DNA from: Nocardia vinacea
GTDB taxonomy: Bacteria > Actinomycetota > Actinomycetes > Mycobacteriales > Mycobacteriaceae
Reading direction: 5' to 3'
Assembly: GCF_035920345.1 (NCBI RefSeq)
Contig: NZ_CP109149.1
Span: 5,270,001-5,334,000 of the forward strand
DNA: 64,000 bases
Part shown: one piece after another, positions 35,251 to 46,253 of the stretch
Layout: each line of letters begins with the position of its first letter
Numbering within the stretch: the stretch's first letter is position 1
Position numbers and translations under genes: made by a program
The notes under the pieces: model-generated
The model's database searches: none
The model's input: only the letters and a program-made list of their open reading frames with translations
Told to the model about the DNA's origin: nothing

Positions 35251-35655
35251 TCAGTGCCCGTCGGCCTGTTCAGGCGCGAAGGGCCATTCCTCGAATCGGT
35301 CGCACCGACCGTCGGAGTCGAACCGCAATACCCACAGATCCCGCCAGCGCGACAACGTATCCCACCGATACTCCACGCTCACCCGCACCACGGCGGTCGA
35401 ATCCTGCACCGCGACAACCTCGGCTGCCATCGTGAACGCCTCATCCGGCCCACTGCGCTCGGCCTCCCAGAACACCTCGAGCGGTTCGAGACCGACAATC
35501 GGTTCCGCCCACGGCGACACCAGATACTCGACATCGCGGGTGAACAGCTCCCCGAGCATCGCGGTACCCGGCGCACGCCAGGCCCGTTCATAACCACCGA
35601 CCCATTTCTCGACAGCGTCCCGGTCCACGCCTCGTAAGCTACTCCGCCGCACCAC
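35251..35655 (-). CDS. SnoaL-like / nuclear transport factor 2 fold protein
   Basis: A 134-residue protein with an NTF2-like alpha-beta cone. WVGGYERAWRAPGTAMLGELFTRDVEYLVSPW and VVRVSVEYRWDTLSRWRDLWVLRFDSDGRCDRFEEWPF are typical. Such proteins are often small isomerases or binding domains; no substrate is evident. Starts at GTG 35655 or GTG 35628 are both possible. Its stop abuts the rsgA stop with no gap. Confidence 0.75.
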   Translation of the reverse strand: MVRRSSLRGVDRDAVEKWVGGYERAWRAPGTAMLGELFTRDVEYLVSPWAEPIVGLEPLEVFWEAERSGPDEAFTMAAEVVAVQDSTAVVRVSVEYRWDTLSRWRDLWVLRFDSDGRCDRFEEWPFAPEQADGH

Positions 35656-35667
35656 CCCTCGTGGCCG

Positions 35668-35695
35668 TTAGCGACTGCTTGCGGGTCGCTCGAAA
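35668..35695 (-). repeat. 27-bp dispersed element, copy D
   Basis: On the minus strand TTTCGAGCGACCCGCAAGCA then GTCGCTAA matches the family. It lies just upstream of the SnoaL-like gene and after secA. Confidence 0.65.
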
Positions 35696-35713
35696 GAGTC
35701 CGCTGCACCGACG

Positions 35714-35754
35714 ACGAAGGCGCCCACGGACTTGAAGTCCATGGGCGCCTTCGT
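35714..35754. terminator. Terminator after secA
   Basis: ACGAAGGCGCCCA pairs with TGGGCGCCTTCGT, and GGACTT pairs with AAGTCC inside, seven bases past the secA stop. A near-identical hairpin follows the second desaturase at 45336. Confidence 0.85.
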
Positions 35755-35760
35755 GATCGC

Positions 35761-38589
<2,829 letters not shown>

Positions 38590-39176
38590 GGGTCTCGTCA
38601 GTCCTCTGGTCGGTGTGTCAAATGTTCGGCCGTCACCCGGGGCGGGCAGTGTGCACATGGCCCCCGCCGAGCATGGCGGAATCCGCAGCACGCTTCATGG
38701 TAATGCGGCATCCATTTTAGGTGCCGATGACCAGCGACATAGCGCCGCATCCGCCGCTGCCGCCGAGGCGGCAGCCGTTTCTTCTCACCGTACCCGTGTG
38801 TCGGCGGTCGGAACTGGTGGGAATCCGATGGACCGGAACCTGTTTCAGCATCGGTGTCATACGATGTAAGTCGTTCGTCGTTCCGAACGCCGCGAACCCT
38901 GTCTACCAGGGACGACCCATTTCCAACGGCATACGACGACACCAAGGGGCAGCGCGGCTCAAAAGGCATCCGTTGTACGGCACCCCGATTACTGTGATCG
39001 AATCGAGCTCCTCCGGTCTCGAACCAAAGCAGCCTTCCACGGAACCTGGCGTGGGTAAAGGGGTGCGCGAATATCACTGGATACGCCACAGGGGGCAGGA
39101 CGAACCGTTGTGGGCGACCACAATGGGCGATGAGACGGCTCGGGTGGGAGCCACATCGGAAGGAGCACCGGGCAGC
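38590..39176. other. Divergent intergenic region, secA / wax synthase
   Basis: The gap of 587 bp between divergent genes should contain promoters for both. No supported ORF or known repeat was found. A partial SigH-like pattern (GGGAAT at 38819, GTT at 38842, 17-bp spacer) is on the plus strand but about 330 bp from the next start. Confidence 0.4.
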
Positions 39177-40589
39177 GTGATCACGAGATTGACGCCGCAG
39201 GACACGTCGTTCTATCGGCTCGAGTCGAGCAGCAATCCGATCCATATCGGCTCTCTCGCGATCGTCCGAGGTAGCGACTCCGCACAGGGGGAAACGGCAC
39301 TCGACTACGACGAACTGGTCGATCTGGTGGAGAGCAGGCTTTCCCTGGTCCCCCGCTACCGCAGGAAAGTGCGCGAAATCCCGTTCGCGCTGGGCCGCCC
39401 GGTCTGGGTCGAGGACAGCCATTTCGATATCACCTATCACATTCGCCGCTCCGCACTGCCCGCTCCGGGAACCGACTGTCAGCTGCACGATCTGGTGGCT
39501 CGGCTGGCGTCGCGACCGCTCGATCAGAGTCGCCCGCTGTGGGAGATGTACTTGATCGAGGGCCTGGCGGAGGGCCGGTCCGCGATCTTCACCAAAACCC
39601 ACTCGGCACTCGTCGATGGGGATACCGCACTCGAGATCGGGCACGTCATCCTCGATACCAGCGCATCACCGCGCGGAATCGCCGATGACGCCTGGGTAGC
39701 GCCGCGCGAACCCAACGAGGTGGAACTGCTGATCGGCGCGCTCACCCACCTGTCCGCGCAGCCGCGCGAAGCGCTCGAAGTGGCGCGCGACGCGAGCGCG
39801 CACGCGTTCTCGGTGGTCGAGGCCGCGGGCAAGGCGGTGGATTCGATGGTTTCGGCCGTGCGCGCGGCCACCGTCGGCGCACCGGACAGCCCGCTCAACG
39901 CCAAGACCTCCCGCAACCGCCGCTTCGATGTGGTGCGCACGGACCTGGAGGACTACCGCAAGATCCGCAAGCGCTTCGAATGCTCGATCAACGATGCGAT
40001 CCTGGCCGTCGTCACCGGGGCGCTGCGCAATTGGCTGCTCTCGCGCGGTGAGGCGCTCACCGAATCGACTGTGCTGCGCGCGGTGGTGCCCATGTCGGTC
40101 TATGTCGAAGGCATCGACGACCAGCTGAAACCGGCCAGCGAGGTCTCCTCGTTCCTCATCGATCTGCCGGTGGGCGAACCGAATCCGGTGATGCGCCTAT
40201 CGCACATCTCCCACGCCACCGAGGCCAACAGCAAGCACCGGCGCGGCGTGCGGGCGCGCACCCTGGTGCACCTGGCCGGCTTCGCTCCGGCGAGCCTGCA
40301 TGCGATGAGTGTGCGGGCGGCGAGTACGTTCGCAGAGCACACGTTCAATCTGGTGATCACCAACGCACCGGGTCCGCAGACCCCGATGTATATCGGCGGC
40401 GCGCGGATGCTGGAGATGTATCCGGTGTCGCCGCTGCTGCGCAACCAGGCCTCGAGCATCGGGATCACGTCCTATGACGGACGCGTCTTCTACGGACTCA
40501 ACGCCGACCGCGACGCGATGGCCGATATCGGCGTGCTGGCCGCGTCGGTGCACGAGTCCATGGAGGAGATGCTCGGTGCCTGCGTCTGA
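39177..40589 (+). CDS. Wax ester synthase/diacylglycerol acyltransferase (WS/DGAT)
   Basis: A 470-residue acyltransferase of the WS/DGAT type, which esterifies acyl-CoA to fatty alcohols or diacylglycerol for storage lipid. The family N-terminus (ITRLTPQDTSFYRLES), PLDQSRPLWEMYLIEGL and the C-terminal NAPGPQTPMYIGGARMLEMYPVSPL are clear. The catalytic HHxxxDG is THSALVDG, keeping the second histidine and DG but lacking the first histidine. GTG 39177 aligns with family starts and has GGAAGGAG 11 bases upstream; ATG 39123 is an alternative. It overlaps the next gene. Confidence 0.9.
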   Translation: MITRLTPQDTSFYRLESSSNPIHIGSLAIVRGSDSAQGETALDYDELVDLVESRLSLVPRYRRKVREIPFALGRPVWVEDSHFDITYHIRRSALPAPGTDCQLHDLVARLASRPLDQSRPLWEMYLIEGLAEGRSAIFTKTHSALVDGDTALEIGHVILDTSASPRGIADDAWVAPREPNEVELLIGALTHLSAQPREALEVARDASAHAFSVVEAAGKAVDSMVSAVRAATVGAPDSPLNAKTSRNRRFDVVRTDLEDYRKIRKRFECSINDAILAVVTGALRNWLLSRGEALTESTVLRAVVPMSVYVEGIDDQLKPASEVSSFLIDLPVGEPNPVMRLSHISHATEANSKHRRGVRARTLVHLAGFAPASLHAMSVRAASTFAEHTFNLVITNAPGPQTPMYIGGARMLEMYPVSPLLRNQASSIGITSYDGRVFYGLNADRDAMADIGVLAASVHESMEEMLGACV

Positions 40590-41148
40590 GAACACCATGC
40601 GGGTCTATATCCCCGCCACCGTGCCGATGCTGCGTGAGCTCGTCGCGAACCGGGAACTGCGCCCGACCGGCGGCACCGCCTTCGCGGTCACGCCGACGCT
40701 GCGCGAGGCCTATGCCTCCGGTGACGACGAAGAATTGGCCGAGGTCGCGATGGCCGAGGCCGCGCGGGCCTCGTTGCGCCTGCTCGCCGCCGAGCGCGAG
40801 GAGGCCACCGAGGCGTCCGACGACGAGGACGCCGACGACCCTGCCACCACCTACCACAGCCCGGTCTATCGCCGCGCGGTCATCGCCGCCGATGTAACCG
40901 GTGCGAAGCTGCGCCCCGACCTCGACGACGCGGTGGTGCGATTGGCCGGACCGATCGGATACGACCGGATCGCCTCGGTGCACGTCGACCTGGCCGAGGC
41001 CGAACCCGAGGTGGCCAAGGCGGTCGATGTCGTCGATGCCGCCGACCTCGGCGATGCCGATGCCGAATTCGTGCTCGGTGATGCCGAGGACCATCAGCTG
41101 GCCTGGTACGCCGCCCAGGAGCTGCCGTTCCTGCTCGAATTACTGTGA
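40576..41148 (+). CDS. DUF6912 family protein (Rv3231c type)
   Basis: A 190-residue acidic cytosolic protein beginning MRVYIPATVPMLRELVANREL (from the internal ATG at 40597) with VYRRAVIAADVTGA in the middle. It ends in an acidic stretch plus HQLAWYAAQELPFLLELL. It occurs in the wax synthase, DUF6912, oxidoreductase, desaturase order known from Rv3229c-Rv3234c. The function is unknown. GTG 40576 is preceded by GGAG and overlaps the previous gene by 14 bp. Its stop overlaps a GTG (GTGA) that opens a degenerate mini-ORF repeat. Confidence 0.75.
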   Translation: MPASENTMRVYIPATVPMLRELVANRELRPTGGTAFAVTPTLREAYASGDDEELAEVAMAEAARASLRLLAAEREEATEASDDEDADDPATTYHSPVYRRAVIAADVTGAKLRPDLDDAVVRLAGPIGYDRIASVHVDLAEAEPEVAKAVDVVDAADLGDADAEFVLGDAEDHQLAWYAAQELPFLLELL

Positions 41149-41222
41149 GCGCCAGCGAGTGAACCAAAAATACAGCGCCCTTCGGGGCACGGCGGAACCG
41201 AGCACCAGCGAGGTGAGCCGTG
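41145..41222 (+). repeat. Degenerate MIRU-like mini-ORF repeat between DUF6912 and oxidoreductase
   Basis: After the GTGA at 41145 a 5-codon ORF (MSASE) ends in another GTGA at 41159. That opens a 56-codon ORF carrying AEPSTSEV and ending at 41329, inside the start of the oxidoreductase gene (41320). The stop-start relay is preserved although most of the MSERSER core is lost. Confidence 0.7.
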
Positions 41223-41249
41223 ACGCGGCGGCCTGCGTATCCCGCACTA

Positions 41250-41268
41250 ACCTACGATGCCGTAACCT
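41250..41268 (+). promoter_or_regulatory. TACG-N4-CGTA operator before the oxidoreductase
   Basis: ACCTACGATGCCGTAACC contains the inverted repeat TACG-N4-CGTA. The same pattern (CTACGGTCTCGTAAC) occurs before the second desaturase. It lies about 55 bp from the oxidoreductase ATG. A TetR-type repressor site is the likely explanation. Confidence 0.55.
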
Positions 41269-41319
41269 GGCTGCGAGGCGGCTTCACCGGTCGCTACGAC
41301 AGGGAGACGAACGGCGGCA

Positions 41320-42477
41320 ATGGTCTTGAAAAAAGCGGCACTCTCGGTGCGCACGGTCCGGGAGTGGCTGGAGGCTCCGGCGGCGGAAGTCGCCGAGCGC
41401 GGCGGACGGCTGAACGTACTGCGCGGCGCCGTCGCGCGCGTCACCACGCCACTGCTGCCCGACGACTATCTACACCTGGCGAATCCACTGTGGTCGGCGC
41501 GTGAGCTGCGCGGCCGAATTGTCGAGGTGCGCAAGGAAACCGCCGATTCGGCCACCCTGGTCATCAAGCCGGGCTGGGGCTTCGACTGGAAATACGAGCC
41601 GGGTCAATACATCGGCATCGGCATTCTGGTCGAGGGCCGCTGGCACTGGCGCTCGTACTCGCTGACCTGCCCGCCCAATTGGACCGATCCGGAACATCGG
41701 GGCAAGCGCCTGATCTCCATCGCGGTCAAGGCGATGCCCGAGGGTTTCCTGTCCAGCCACCTTGTCAGCGGTGTCGCCGCGGGCACCATCGTCCGGTTGG
41801 CCGCACCGCAGGGCGGTTTCGTGCTGCCGTCGCCGCCGCCGGAAAAGGTGCTGTTCCTCACCGCGGGCAGCGGTATCACCCCGGTCATGGCCATGCTGCG
41901 CGCGCTGGATCGCCGCGATGTGGTCACCGATGTGGTGCACGTGCACTCCGCGCGCACCCGCGACGATGTGATGTTCGGCGCCGAACTGCGCGATCTGCAC
42001 GATCGCCACCCCAGTTTCTCCTCGCATCTGCACCTCACCGATGAGCAGGGCCGGTTCTCCCTGACCACATTGGACGAACAATTCCCGGATTGGCGCGAGC
42101 GCCAGACCTGGGCCTGCGGTCCGGCCGCCATGCTCGACGAGATCGAACAACACTGGCGCGAGGCGGGCATCAGCGACCGGTTGCATGTCGAGCGCTTCGA
42201 GATCGAGCGCTCCGCCGTGGGTGAGGGCGGCACCGTGACATTCGGCAATACCGGGCGCGCGGTCGAGGTCGACGGCGCGACCAGTCTGCTGGAGGCTGGC
42301 GAATCCGCCGGTGTACAGATGCCGTTCGGCTGCCGGATGGGCATCTGCCAAACCTGTGTCGTCACACTGACTTCCGGACATACCCGCGATCTGCGCAATG
42401 GTGACGAGCGCCGCGAAGGTGACAAGGTGCAGACCTGCATCTCGGCCGCAGCGGGCGACTGCACACTCGACATCTGA
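41320..42477 (+). CDS. Ferredoxin reductase-type oxidoreductase (desaturase partner)
   Basis: A 385-residue three-domain electron-transfer protein: an FAD-binding barrel ([28 protein letters not shown]), an NAD(P) domain ([34 protein letters not shown]) and a C-terminal plant-type [2Fe-2S] ferredoxin domain with cysteines in [13 protein letters not shown] and VQTC. It matches Rv3230c, the redox partner of the DesA3 acyl-CoA desaturase. The two downstream desaturases are the expected acceptors. The start is ATG 41320. Confidence 0.93.
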   Translation: MVLKKAALSVRTVREWLEAPAAEVAERGGRLNVLRGAVARVTTPLLPDDYLHLANPLWSARELRGRIVEVRKETADSATLVIKPGWGFDWKYEPGQYIGIGILVEGRWHWRSYSLTCPPNWTDPEHRGKRLISIAVKAMPEGFLSSHLVSGVAAGTIVRLAAPQGGFVLPSPPPEKVLFLTAGSGITPVMAMLRALDRRDVVTDVVHVHSARTRDDVMFGAELRDLHDRHPSFSSHLHLTDEQGRFSLTTLDEQFPDWRERQTWACGPAAMLDEIEQHWREAGISDRLHVERFEIERSAVGEGGTVTFGNTGRAVEVDGATSLLEAGESAGVQMPFGCRMGICQTCVVTLTSGHTRDLRNGDERREGDKVQTCISAAAGDCTLDI

Positions 42478-42559
42478 GACAGCGACACTCGCAGACGCAC
42501 CGTCCCCGGGGGATCCGCCAGGTACCCTCGAGATAAATCCAGTCAGGGAAAGGACCCCG

Positions 42560-43975
42560 GTGGCCATCGCCGATATCAAAGCGTTCGCCCATCTCACGGC
42601 GGCTGACATCGAAACACTGGGGCAAGAACTCGATTCCATTCGGCGGTCCGTCGAACTGTCCCGCGGCGAGCGTGACGCAAAGTACATCCGGCGCACCATC
42701 GCGGCACAGCGTGGCCTGGAAGTGCTAGCGCGCGCGGTGCTGTTCGGCAGCCGCAATCGGTGGGCTTGGCTGACCGGGACGGCGCTCCTGTCGGTCGCCA
42801 AGATCATCGAGAATATGGAGCTCGGGCACAACATCAGCCACGGGCAATGGGACTGGATGAACGATCCGGAAATCCACTCCGGCACCTGGGAGTGGGATAT
42901 GACCGGGCCGTCGGCGCAGTGGCGGCGGGCGCACAACTATTCGCACCACACTTACACCAATGTGCTCGGCAAGGATGAGGATCTCGGCTTCGGCATCCTG
43001 CGGATGACCCGCGACGAGCAGTGGCGGCCGATCCATCTGATCCAGCCGCTGGCCAATATCCTGCTCGCGGCCACCTTCGAATGGGGTATCGCGCTGCACG
43101 ACTTGAGCATCGAGAAGGAACTCTCCGGCACGCCGCCCAAGGAGCGGATGTCGGAGCCGAACAAGGAGTTCGCCCGCAAGATAACCCGCCAGGTGGCCAA
43201 GGACTTCCTGTTCTACCCCGCGCTCACCGGACCGGCCTTCATGTCGACGCTCAAGGCGAACGCGACCGCCAACCTGGTGCGCAACCTGTGGGCATATGCG
43301 GTGATCTTCTGCGGCCACTTCCCCGATGGCGCCGAGAAATTCACCATCGAGCAGCTCGAGGGCGAGACCAGCGGCGAGTGGTATCTGCGCCAGATGCTCG
43401 GCAGCGCCAACTTCAAGGCCGGACCCGCGATGGCCTTCATGAGCGGCAACCTCTGCTACCAGATCGAACATCACCTGTTCCCCGACCTGCCGAGCAACCG
43501 GTATCCGGAAATCGCCGAGCGGGTCCGCGAATTGTGCGACAAGTACGACCTGCCCTACACCACCGGCTCCCTCGGCAAGCAGTATCTGCTGGCCTTCCGG
43601 ACCATCCACAAGCTCGCACTGCCGGACCGTTTCCTCAAGCGCACCGCCGATGACGCACCGGAGACCTCCTCGGAGCACAAGTTCGCAGGTATCTCACTGC
43701 CCGCCATGCCGTCGATGCCCAATGCCGAGCGCTGGGCCGACAAGTGGAACGAGACGCACTGGCTGCCCGTCGACCCCGAGACCGGTAAGCGTCGCGGCCT
43801 GCGCTCGGCGCTCAACGAGGCCAAGGTGGTGCTGCGGGAGAAGGCGCGGCACGAGAAGGAAGTGCTGCGCGAGGCCAAGCTGGCGCTGCAGGAAAAGGCC
43901 CGTCAGGAGAAGGCGACATTGCAGCGTAAGGCCATGCGCGAGCGGGCGCTCCGCAGCATCCGCCGCCGGAAGTGA
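42560..43975 (+). CDS. Membrane acyl-CoA desaturase with C-terminal coiled-coil extension
   Basis: A 471-residue di-iron membrane desaturase (DesA3/linoleoyl-CoA desaturase-like). Histidine boxes are GHNISHGQWDW, HNYSHHTYTN and QIEHHLFPDLP. Membrane segments lie around ARAVLFGSRNRWAWLTGTALL and the central region. The last 65 or so residues are a very basic coiled coil (EKARHEKEVLREAKLALQEK...) absent from the paralog downstream; it might anchor or dock the reductase. GTG 42560 follows GGGAAAGGA. It lies 82 bp after its likely redox partner, suggesting one transcript. Confidence 0.92.
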   Translation: MAIADIKAFAHLTAADIETLGQELDSIRRSVELSRGERDAKYIRRTIAAQRGLEVLARAVLFGSRNRWAWLTGTALLSVAKIIENMELGHNISHGQWDWMNDPEIHSGTWEWDMTGPSAQWRRAHNYSHHTYTNVLGKDEDLGFGILRMTRDEQWRPIHLIQPLANILLAATFEWGIALHDLSIEKELSGTPPKERMSEPNKEFARKITRQVAKDFLFYPALTGPAFMSTLKANATANLVRNLWAYAVIFCGHFPDGAEKFTIEQLEGETSGEWYLRQMLGSANFKAGPAMAFMSGNLCYQIEHHLFPDLPSNRYPEIAERVRELCDKYDLPYTTGSLGKQYLLAFRTIHKLALPDRFLKRTADDAPETSSEHKFAGISLPAMPSMPNAERWADKWNETHWLPVDPETGKRRGLRSALNEAKVVLREKARHEKEVLREAKLALQEKARQEKATLQRKAMRERALRSIRRRK

Positions 43976-44036
43976 ACTAGCACCCCCCAGCCACATTCGC
44001 AATGGGGGATTTGCCACACTTCGGAGATACTCCTCG

Positions 44037-44072
44037 CAACCTACGGTCTCGTAACTTACGGTACTGTAACCG
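44037..44072 (+). promoter_or_regulatory. Double TACG operator directly before desaturase 2
   Basis: CCTACGGTCTCGTAAC and TTACGGTACTGTAACC lie side by side and end three bases before the ATG at 44075. Each contains the pattern TACG/C-N4-CGTA or GTAA. No Shine-Dalgarno can fit, so the gene may be leaderless and the operator may cover its start. Confidence 0.55.
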
Positions 44073-44074
44073 CC

Positions 44075-45322
44075 ATGGCGATCTCGGATGTCAAGGAATA
44101 CGCGCACCTCACCGAAGCCGATGTGGAGGCACTCGGTGCGGAGTTCGACGCGATCCGGCGCGATATCGAGGCCTCGCGCGGTGCTCGGGACGCGCGGTAT
44201 ATCCGCAATGTCATCCGCTTGCAGCGTGCGCTCGAGATCAGCGGCCGCGCGGTGCTGTTCGCCAGTTTCCTGCCCCCCGCCTGGCTCGCCGGTGTGGCCC
44301 TGCTCAGCACGGCCAAGATCATCGAGAATATGGAGATCGGGCACAACGTCATGCACGGGCAGTGGGATTGGATGAACGATCCGGAAGTCCACTCCAGCAC
44401 CTGGGAATGGGATAACACCGGCCCCTCCAAGCACTGGAAGCAGACGCACAACTACCTGCACCACAAGTACACCAATGTGCTCGGCATGGACGACGACATC
44501 GGCTACGGCCTGCTGCGCGTCACCCGGGATCAGCGGTGGAGGCCGTTCAATATCGGCAATCCGGCCTACAACCTGATGCTGCAGCTGTTCTTCGAATACG
44601 GCGTCGCGATCCAGCATCTGGAGCTGGGCAAGGTGCACCGGCTGAAGGAGGGCTCGCCGGAGCGGGCCGCATTCGAGGTCAAGCGCCGCGAGGTACTGGT
44701 CAAGATCGGCAAGCAGGCCGGAAAGGATTACCTCCTGTTCCCGCTGCTCACCGGCCCCGCCTTCGTCTCGACGCTCACCGCGAACCTGACCGCCAATATC
44801 ATCCGCAATATCTGGACCAATGCGGTGATCTTCTGCGGCCACTTCCCGGACGGCGCCGAGAAATTCACCAAGGCCGATATAGACGGCGAATCCAAGGGCC
44901 AGTGGTATCTGCGCCAGATGCTGGGCAGCGCCAATATCTCCGGCGGTCCGGTCATGCACTTCATGACCGGCAATCTGAGCCACCAGATCGAACACCACCT
45001 GTTCCCCGATCTGCCGAGCAACCGCTACGCCGATATCGCGGTGCGGGTGCGCGCCCTGGCCGAGAAGTACGACCTGCCCTACACCACCGGCTCGCTTCCG
45101 GTGCAGTACTTCAAGTCCTGGCGCACCATCCTGAAGCTGGCACTGCCGAACAAGTACCTGCGCGCGACCGCCGACGACGCCCCCGAGACCGCTTCGGAGC
45201 GCAAATTCGATGGCGCCGCAATACCGAGCTTCGACCCGGCCACCGGTAAGCGTCGCGGCCTGCGCACGGCGTTGCAGGATGGGCGCCGCCGGTTCGCCCG
45301 TCGGGCCGTTTCCGTCGCCTGA
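44075..45322 (+). CDS. Membrane acyl-CoA desaturase (second copy)
   Basis: A 415-residue paralog of the preceding gene with the same three histidine boxes (GHNVMHGQWDW, HNYLHHKYTN, QIEHHLFPDLP). It introduces double bonds in acyl-CoA or lipid-linked acyl chains; regioselectivity is unknown. It lacks the long basic coiled-coil tail. The ATG at 44075 has no Shine-Dalgarno and follows an operator-like pair at once, so leaderless translation is probable. Confidence 0.92.
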   Translation: MAISDVKEYAHLTEADVEALGAEFDAIRRDIEASRGARDARYIRNVIRLQRALEISGRAVLFASFLPPAWLAGVALLSTAKIIENMEIGHNVMHGQWDWMNDPEVHSSTWEWDNTGPSKHWKQTHNYLHHKYTNVLGMDDDIGYGLLRVTRDQRWRPFNIGNPAYNLMLQLFFEYGVAIQHLELGKVHRLKEGSPERAAFEVKRREVLVKIGKQAGKDYLLFPLLTGPAFVSTLTANLTANIIRNIWTNAVIFCGHFPDGAEKFTKADIDGESKGQWYLRQMLGSANISGGPVMHFMTGNLSHQIEHHLFPDLPSNRYADIAVRVRALAEKYDLPYTTGSLPVQYFKSWRTILKLALPNKYLRATADDAPETASERKFDGAAIPSFDPATGKRRGLRTALQDGRRRFARRAVSVA

Positions 45323-45335
45323 CGCACAGTCGTAC

Positions 45336-45369
45336 CGAAGGCGCCCACGGAAGTCCGTGGGCGTCTTCG
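45336..45369 (+). terminator. Terminator after desaturase 2
   Basis: CGAAGGCGCCCACGG, loop AAGT, and CCGTGGGCGTCTTCG form a 15-bp stem with one wobble. It shares CGAAGGCGCCCACGGA with the secA terminator. Confidence 0.85.
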
Positions 45370-45463
45370 CCTTTCGATGGGCCGACCATTCAGGGCGCGG
45401 CGGCCTCGCGGTATCCGCCCGGGCCTCGGTAGGAGCGCCGGTTGCGGCTGGTTGACTGAGGGC

Positions 45464-46099
45464 GTGTGTGCTGAAGATCTGAGCGTTTACGAGGCGATCC
45501 GGATGCGGCGGGATGTACGGGCCGAGTTCACCGGTGACCTCGTCGACGATGCGACGCTGTGGCGGATACTTGATGCCGCACATCGCGCGCCCAGTGTCGG
45601 CAACTCGCAGCCCTGGGACTTCGTGGTGGTGCACGAGCATGCGACGCTGCGGAAGTTCGCCGACCACGTCGCACAGAAGCGGATCGAGTTCCGGGACGCG
45701 CTGCCGCCGGATCGGGCGGCGACCTTCGACCCGATCAAGATCGAGGGCATTACCGAGAGCGGCACCGGCATCGTGGTCACCTACGACCACGACCGCGGCG
45801 GCCCGCAGGTTCTCGGCCGCGCCACCGTACCTGAAACCGGCATCTACTCGGCGGTTCTCGCCATCCAAAACCTCTGGCTGGCCGCCACCGCCGAGCAGAT
45901 CGGCGTCGGCTGGGTCTCGTTCTACGACGCCGAATTCCTCACCGACCTGGTCGGCCTACCCGACGGCATCCGCCCCGTCGCCTGGCTGTGCGTCGGCCCG
46001 GTGCACGAATTCCAACGCATACCCGACCTCGAACGCTTCGGCTGGCGCACCGGCCGCCCCCTGACCGACGCCGTCCACCAAGAAACCTTCCGCGTCTGA
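45464..46099 (+). CDS. bluB: 5,6-dimethylbenzimidazole synthase (BluB)
   Basis: A 211-residue nitroreductase-fold flavin-destroying enzyme that makes the lower ligand of cobalamin. YEAIRMRRDVRAEF and AHRAPSVGNSQPWDFVVV form the FMN-binding start; the aspartate in GIVVTYDHDRGG and the PETGIYSAVLAIQNLWLAATAEQIGVGWVSFYD block are typical of BluB. GTG 45464 has a GAGGG upstream. Other cobalamin genes are not in the window. Confidence 0.88.
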   Translation: MCAEDLSVYEAIRMRRDVRAEFTGDLVDDATLWRILDAAHRAPSVGNSQPWDFVVVHEHATLRKFADHVAQKRIEFRDALPPDRAATFDPIKIEGITESGTGIVVTYDHDRGGPQVLGRATVPETGIYSAVLAIQNLWLAATAEQIGVGWVSFYDAEFLTDLVGLPDGIRPVAWLCVGPVHEFQRIPDLERFGWRTGRPLTDAVHQETFRV

Positions 46100-46253
46100 A
46101 TCCGCGAAAGAACTACTGCCGCAAAGGCTTTGACTACCTCGCACTAGGCACAGCCTATGCGAGGAAATCACTGCTTTTGCGACAGCCGATCGGTGCTGAC
46201 GCGACCGCATCCCGTCCGCCGATGCGGAGCGGCGGGACGCTGGTACAGGGCGG

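Noticed and set aside
38819..38844. Second SigH-type promoter (GGGAAT-N17-GTT) before the wax synthase gene
   Set aside because: The match is weaker than at sigH, and it lies about 330 bp from the next start; it could be chance.
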